Source of the DNA: Owenweeksia sp965214115
GTDB lineage: Bacteria > Bacteroidota > Bacteroidia > Flavobacteriales > Schleiferiaceae
DNA length: 64,000 nt
Direction: 5' to 3'
Assembly: GCA_965214115.1 (NCBI GenBank)
Contig: CBDCAU010000009.1
Coordinates: forward strand, 1-64,000
Shown here: in pieces, positions 59,936 through 64,000 of the stretch
Position numbering within the stretch: position 1 is the first letter of the stretch
How the letters are laid out: each line of letters starts with the position of its first letter
Notes under the pieces: model-generated
The model's database searches: none
What the model was told of the DNA's origin: nothing
The model's input: the letters and a program-made list of their open reading frames with translations, nothing else
Translations under genes and position numbers: made by a program

Positions 59936-61080
59936 TTCTCCTGCGTGATTTTTACCATCACCAAGTTGTCGTTTTCCGATTCGGGCATCCGCTGGGTCTT
60001 GCTGTGGGCCCGCACGGAAAAGATGTCTTTCTCCACCTCCATCGCCAGCAGGGCGCGTTCCATTGCGGAGGCGCGGCCTTGGGTCAGCCGTTGGTCGTTG
60101 ATATTGTCGAACACCACGAATTCGTAGGAAAGTTCCGCCGGCTCGCGCATCATCTCCGCCACCAAGGTGAGCATAAAATGGCCGCTGGGATACAGCCGGC
60201 TTTTCTTCGGGAAAAATTTCACGTCCAGCATCGGGGCGCGCAATTCCATTTCGTCGGCGTCTTGCGGAGTGGCGGCCCGGCGATCCGAATTTTCCAACAC
60301 AAAAACTTCCACACGGCGGTTCATCGCTTTTTCGTCGTCGTCGCGCTCCGGCAGCAGCGGCAGTTTGTTGCTGTAGCCTTGGTAAGAAATGCGGTTGCGC
60401 TCAATGCCGTTCCCGTAAAGGAAATCGAACACCATCCGCGCGCGCGCCTCGGAAAGCTCCAAATTATCGTGGCAACATACGTGGCCGCGAAGTTCTATTT
60501 TAAGGTCGGGCTGGGCTTTCATCACCGTTAGCAGGTCGTTCAGCGGTTGGAAACTTTGGGACACCGGAATGGGCTGGTTGCCCACGAACCTTAGGTTAGG
60601 GATGCGGATGCTCTCGCCTTTTTTAAATTCAAAATCGGTGAGGCGCGCCTCCGTGTCCGGAATCAAGGCGGGGTCGATGCGGAAGACCAATTCGCAGCGG
60701 CGGTTCCGGAAGCGCTCGGCGGGGCCATTATCGTAGCGCGGGCGTTCTTCGCCGTAGTAATCGGCCTTTACCCGCAGCGGGTCTAATCCTTTATATACCA
60801 AATATTGCAAAATAGCCTGCACGCGGCGGCGCGAGAGCTGGCGGTTGTAATCCACCCCGGCCAAGCTGTCCGTGTGTCCGTAAATTTCTACTTGTTTAAT
60901 AATGGAAAGCGGCGTGGCCTCCAAGAGGCTGTCCACCTTTTGTTTTTGGCGGGCGTCCAAGCGAGATTGATCCAAATCAAAATTGACTTCCAATTGTACA
61001 GATCCTTCATCCAGTTGGGTCTGGCCGCCAAGGGAATTTACCGCGAAAGCGGCCAAAAAGAGAGAGAGCAAAACCTTCAT
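59932..61080 (-). CDS. Protein with two OmpA-like domains
   Basis: A 382-residue protein with signal peptide MKVLLSLFLAAFAVNSLGGQ. It has two OmpA-type peptidoglycan-binding domains in a row. The first, about 25-135, contains VNFDLDQSRLDARQKQKVDSL, EIYGHTDSLAGVDYNRQLSRRR and NRRCELVF. The second, about 165-275, contains SFQPLNDLLTVMKAQPDLKIELRGHVCCHDNLELSEARA and MNRRVEVFVLE. A C-terminal region of about 100 residues is unassigned. It has no beta-barrel, so it is probably periplasmic. Confidence 0.87.
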   Translation of the reverse strand: MKVLLSLFLAAFAVNSLGGQTQLDEGSVQLEVNFDLDQSRLDARQKQKVDSLLEATPLSIIKQVEIYGHTDSLAGVDYNRQLSRRRVQAILQYLVYKGLDPLRVKADYYGEERPRYDNGPAERFRNRRCELVFRIDPALIPDTEARLTDFEFKKGESIRIPNLRFVGNQPIPVSQSFQPLNDLLTVMKAQPDLKIELRGHVCCHDNLELSEARARMVFDFLYGNGIERNRISYQGYSNKLPLLPERDDDEKAMNRRVEVFVLENSDRRAATPQDADEMELRAPMLDVKFFPKKSRLYPSGHFMLTLVAEMMREPAELSYEFVVFDNINDQRLTQGRASAMERALLAMEVEKDIFSVRAHSKTQRMPESENDNLVMVKITQEK

Positions 61081-61261
61081 AAACGACTGAGATACAGTTT
61101 CAAATGTAGATAACGGCAAAGTAAGGGATTTCGGATGAGATGACGGGAAGATTAACTGAACGCGTAAAAAAAGTAGGGTAAATTAACTACGGATATCCAT
61201 TGAATTACAATTGAATTGCATCTGAATTACTATTGCCTTTTCACCGAATTACTTTCTTTAT

Positions 61262-61269
61262 TACTTTCG
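61262..61269 (+). promoter_or_regulatory. -7 element of rpsP (TACTTTCG)
   Basis: One mismatch to the consensus, 64 bp before the rpsP start. The 253-bp gap from the OmpA-like gene otherwise shows AT-rich GAATTAC/GAATTG word repeats (61200-61260) and no gene. Confidence 0.45.
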
Positions 61270-61333
61270 CGCCCTCTTAAAAATAGCACATTAATTAACT
61301 GGGTCGTGCACCCTTCTAAAACAATTAATAAAA

Positions 61334-62140
61334 ATGGCAACACGCATTCGCCTACAACGCCACGGCCGCAAGGGCCATCCCATCTTTCACATCGTAATCG
61401 CCGATAGCCGCGCCAAGCGCGATGGGAAGTACATCGAGCGCATCGGATTGTATAACCCGAACACCAACCCCGCCACCATCGACATCAACTTTGACCAAGC
61501 GGTGGACTGGGTGATGAAGGGCGCGCAACCCTCTGATACCGTGAACGCTATGTTAAAATACAAAGGCGTGATGATGAAAAAGCACCTCTTGAACGGTGTG
61601 AAAAAAGGCGCGTTTGACGAGGCCGAAGCCGACAAACGTTTTGAAGCTTGGATGGAAGCCAAGGCGGAAAAAATTGCAGGAAAGCGCGAAAACCTGAGCC
61701 AAGCGGAGGAAGACCGTCGCAAAAAAGCGCTGGAAGCCGAGGCGGAAGTGAACAAAAAACGCCAAGAAGAGCAGGCCGCCGCCGCTGCGGAAGCCGCTGG
61801 TGAAACGGCAGAAGTAGCTGCCGAGGAACGCGGTGAAGTGGAGGCCTCTGCCGATATCCAAGCGGACGAAACGCCCAAAGCCGAGGCTGAAAAAACGGAG
61901 GACAAGAAGGAGGCTGCCGCCGAAGAAAAAAAGGAAGAGCCGAAAGCTGAGGCGAAAAAGGAAGAGCCTGCTGACAAGAAAGAAGAGCCAAAGGACGAGA
62001 AGAAAGAGGAGACTTCTGATCAAAAAGAAGAGAAACCCGACGACCAAAAAGACGAGCCGAAAGCCGAGAAAAAAGACGAATCTTCCGACGACAAGCAAGA
62101 AGGCGGCGACCAAAAGGAGGACGACAAAAAAGGCGAGTAA
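61334..62140 (+). CDS. rpsP: 30S ribosomal protein S16 with long charged extension
   Basis: The first 85 residues are a normal S16 (MATRIRLQRHGRKGHPIFHI, KYIERIGLYNPN, DTVNAMLKYKGVMMKKHL). The whole protein is 268 residues against about 80-90 in most bacteria and, from memory, under 200 in many Bacteroidota. Residues about 110-268 are almost only Lys, Glu, Asp and Ala, with repeats such as KKEEPKAEAKKEEPADKK. The extension probably stays outside the 30S core; its role is unknown. It starts the run rpsP-rimM-trmN. Confidence 0.95.
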   Translation: MATRIRLQRHGRKGHPIFHIVIADSRAKRDGKYIERIGLYNPNTNPATIDINFDQAVDWVMKGAQPSDTVNAMLKYKGVMMKKHLLNGVKKGAFDEAEADKRFEAWMEAKAEKIAGKRENLSQAEEDRRKKALEAEAEVNKKRQEEQAAAAAEAAGETAEVAAEERGEVEASADIQADETPKAEAEKTEDKKEAAAEEKKEEPKAEAKKEEPADKKEEPKDEKKEETSDQKEEKPDDQKDEPKAEKKDESSDDKQEGGDQKEDDKKGE

Positions 62141-62143
62141 ACC

Positions 62144-62674
62144 TTGCTAAAAGAAGATTGCTTCCAACTGGGCCACATCAGTCGCAAGCACGGCACGGCC
62201 GGCGAAGTGATAGCCGTTTTTGATACGGATTTTCCGGAAAACTATACAAATTTGGAATCCTTTTTCCTTGATTTTCAAGGGGAATTGATTCCTTTTTTTG
62301 TTATGGAAATCGCCCAAAATTCCAAAGGGCATTTTATATTAAAATTAGAAGATGTCGATTTTGAAGAAGCCGGAAAACTCATCGGTCGCGAACTCTTTCT
62401 TCCCTTAAAAATTTTGCCCCCCCTTTCAGGGAAAAATTTTTATTTCCACGAAGTCGTGGGTTTTCAAATGTTGGATTCGGAGGCGGGTTTGATCGGGATT
62501 TGCAAAGATGTTTTGGACAACGGCCCGCAACCGATTTTCAAGATTTTGGACGGCGAAACCGAAATCCTCGTGCCGGCGGTGGACGAATTCATCGAAAAAA
62601 TAGACCGTAAAAATGGAGAAATCCATCTGAATTTGCCGGACGGATTGTTGGAAATTTACCGTGATGGCGCTTGA
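62144..62674 (+). CDS. rimM: 16S rRNA processing protein RimM
   Basis: A 176-residue ribosome maturation factor for the 30S head, binding S19. N-terminal beta-barrel QLGHISRKHGTAGEVIAVFD and PRC barrel with FYFHEVVGFQMLDSEAGLIG, ILVPAVDEFIEKIDRKNGEIHLNLPDGLLEIY. The start is TTG at 62144, 3 bp after the rpsP stop; no ATG is suitably placed. Its position after rpsP is standard. Confidence 0.94.
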   Translation: MLKEDCFQLGHISRKHGTAGEVIAVFDTDFPENYTNLESFFLDFQGELIPFFVMEIAQNSKGHFILKLEDVDFEEAGKLIGRELFLPLKILPPLSGKNFYFHEVVGFQMLDSEAGLIGICKDVLDNGPQPIFKILDGETEILVPAVDEFIEKIDRKNGEIHLNLPDGLLEIYRDGA

Positions 62675-63365
62675 GCCGTTCCGATTCCGACAGTTCGAAA
62701 TCGCCCACGAAAAATCGGCGCACAAAGTGGGAACGGACGGCATTTTGCTCGGCGCGTGGGCAGATTTTCAAAATCCCAAAACCCTGTTGGACGTTGGCTC
62801 CGGCAGCGGTTTGATTGCTTTGATGCTCGCGCAAAGATTTCCCGAAGCGCAAATTTTCGGGATTGAAAAAGAGCAAGATTCTTTCAAGCAATCTTTGGAA
62901 AACGTGACAAATTCTCCCTTTTCAGAACGAGTTCAAATTTTCGAGGGTGATTTTTTGGGATTTGATTTCCCGTTGAAATTCGATGGGGTCGTGAGCAATC
63001 CGCCTTTTTATAAAAACGCCCTTTCATCCAAAAACGAAAAACGCGACGGCGCGCGGCACGAAACGAGTTTGCCGCAATTTTCTTTGTTGGAAAAAGCACT
63101 GCAACTGCTAAACGAAGATGGGAAAATCGCTCTGATTTTACCCAAAACGGAGGGGGAGAATTTGATTCGAGAAAGCGAAGGTTTATCTATTTTTCTTTCA
63201 CGCAACACGGAAATTAAACCGTTTGAAAACCAGCTCACCAACCGGCTTTTGCTGGAATTTTCCAAAAAACCCGCGCCCTTGATTTTGGGTAGCTTATTTT
63301 TAAAAAATGAAAATAACGAACGCAGTAAATCGTATCGTGAGATGACGCAGGAATTTTACCTCTGA
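62664..63365 (+). CDS. trmN: tRNA1(Val) (adenine(37)-N6)-methyltransferase-like
   Basis: A 233-residue SAM enzyme: FRFRQFEIAHEKSAHKVGTDGILLGAW, SAM loop LLDVGSGSGLIALMLAQRFP, and the N6-methylase motif SNPPFYKNAL. Matches YfiC/TrmN6 in length and order. Start is ATG 62664, with GTG just before at 62661. It overlaps the rimM stop by 11 bp. Confidence 0.9.
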   Translation: MALEPFRFRQFEIAHEKSAHKVGTDGILLGAWADFQNPKTLLDVGSGSGLIALMLAQRFPEAQIFGIEKEQDSFKQSLENVTNSPFSERVQIFEGDFLGFDFPLKFDGVVSNPPFYKNALSSKNEKRDGARHETSLPQFSLLEKALQLLNEDGKIALILPKTEGENLIRESEGLSIFLSRNTEIKPFENQLTNRLLLEFSKKPAPLILGSLFLKNENNERSKSYREMTQEFYL

Positions 63366-63370
63366 TTTTT

Positions 63371-64000
63371 TTGGAAAAACAAATCTACATCCACGTTGGC
63401 CCCGGCAAAACGGGCAGTTCCGCCTTACAAAAAGCGTTGTTGGAAAATCGCGCTTTTTTGAAAGAAAACGGTGTTTGGTATCCTGAACATTCCATCGAAA
63501 AAAGTGGCATTAGTTATGGCAATTCCGATTGTATTTTTAGCAAAAATTCCAATGAAAAATATACGGTAGATGCCGCTAAAATTGAAAAACTAAAAAAGAC
63601 ATTTGAAGATTCGGATTTTCAGAAATTGTTTTTATCATCCGAAACCTTTTTTTTAGAGCTTTCTGCTTTACGAAAAGCCTTTCCAAAAGCCATTTTCATT
63701 TTTTATCTGCGCGACACTTTGGCGGATATGCAATCTTCCTACAATCAAAGTGTGAAACGTCACGGGAACACCGAACCGCTGCAAATCTTGAAACGGCCTT
63801 CGTTCGGCGTGTTCCGTCTTTTAGAAAAATACTTAGAAACGTTTTGTGCAGAGCATTTTGAGATGCGCTACTATCATCCAAAGTGTTTTGTGGGCGGTTC
63901 TATTTTTTCGGATGTGTTGTCCGCCATTGATGTTCCTATTCCTAAAAATTTCACCGTTGAAAAAATCAATCCCTCTTATTCTTTTTTAGCGTTGGAATTT
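63371..64000 (+). CDS. Sulfotransferase-like P-loop protein (3' end missing)
   Basis: A frame open to the window end (210 codons) beginning with TTG at 63371, 5 bp after the trmN stop. The start EKQIYIHVGPGKTGSSALQK resembles the 5'-phosphosulfate-binding loop of PAPS-dependent sulfotransferases (GxxKTGTT). A later IFIFYLRDTLADMQSSYNQS resembles the 3'-phosphate-binding segment. The acceptor is unknown. The absence of an ATG leaves the exact start uncertain. Confidence 0.78.
   Translation, partial: MEKQIYIHVGPGKTGSSALQKALLENRAFLKENGVWYPEHSIEKSGISYGNSDCIFSKNSNEKYTVDAAKIEKLKKTFEDSDFQKLFLSSETFFLELSALRKAFPKAIFIFYLRDTLADMQSSYNQSVKRHGNTEPLQILKRPSFGVFRLLEKYLETFCAEHFEMRYYHPKCFVGGSIFSDVLSAIDVPIPKNFTVEKINPSYSFLALEF

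Noticed and set aside
61387..62113. Long minus-strand frames opposite rpsP
   Set aside because: They arise from the low-complexity Lys/Glu repeat on the other strand (Ser/Phe/Leu-rich shadows).
1..64000. tRNA, rRNA and known riboswitches
   Set aside because: I looked through the intergenic gaps for T-loop and cloverleaf patterns and known riboswitch cores and saw none; a covariance search would be decisive.

Overview
The window is a chromosomal segment from a member of the Bacteroidota. Several sequence features support this. Perfect or near-perfect TAnnTTTG -7 promoter elements precede many genes. Two proteins end in type IX secretion (T9SS) sorting domains. The segment also carries GWxTD, DUF2911, DUF3822 and DUF1573 proteins, BNR-repeat secreted proteins, bacillithiol-type redox proteins (YtxJ, YpdA) and a ribosomal protein S16 with a long C-terminal tail. 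The genus cannot be fixed from the sequence. Saprospira/Chitinophaga-like lineages are only a guess. I found no rRNA, tRNA, CRISPR array or prophage block.

Layout. 1-4.2 kb (minus): a truncated BNR-repeat secreted protein, lipA, an outer-membrane protein, ytxJ and a 40-residue lipoprotein. 4.3-13.1 kb (plus): ung, a palindromic repeat element, an Omp85-type barrel, a RAYT (REP-associated) transposase, a lipoprotein esterase, a GWxTD protein, an rRNA 2'-O-methyltransferase and an M1 peptidase with a T9SS tail. 13.2-17.5 kb (minus): a BNR/PKD T9SS protein and valS. 17.6-20.4 kb: DUF1573, an aminotransferase and murB. 20.5-31.9 kb: a second copy of the palindromic element, an NqrM-like protein facing apbE, a DUF4143 ATPase with twin palindromic operators, a glycosyltransferase, divergent App1 phosphatase and diacylglycerol-kinase genes, ypdA, hemolysin III, ogt, a YopX protein, a frameshifted lipoprotein and a MacB-like permease.

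32-40.6 kb: purH followed by the rod-shape (elongasome) cluster mreB-mreC-mreD-mrdA-rodA. It is interrupted twice: by an AT-rich two-gene cassette (winged-helix-like protein plus two-helix membrane protein) between mreB and mreC, and by a lone DUF433 antitoxin-like gene between mreD and mrdA. 41-50.9 kb: mscL, a KdsC-like phosphatase, DUF2911, a membrane glycosyltransferase, pdxH, yqgE, a PIN-domain toxin-antitoxin-like pair enclosed by 17-bp inverted repeats, a RecD/Dda-type helicase, and DUF3822-rsmD. 51-55.9 kb: an unknown secreted protein between paired repeats, then thrS-infC-rpmI-rplT, in which infC seems to start at CTG. 56-64 kb: a fasciclin lipoprotein, a membrane patatin, a DUF1569 protein, a tandem OmpA protein, rpsP-rimM-trmN, and a sulfotransferase-like gene cut by the window end.

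The best candidates for something undescribed are the cassette at 34698-35737, the PIN pair at 46534-47350, and the RAYT gene with its covarying double-hairpin elements. Dispersed hairpin repeats (AGACCTGACAGG family and others) sit at many gene borders.
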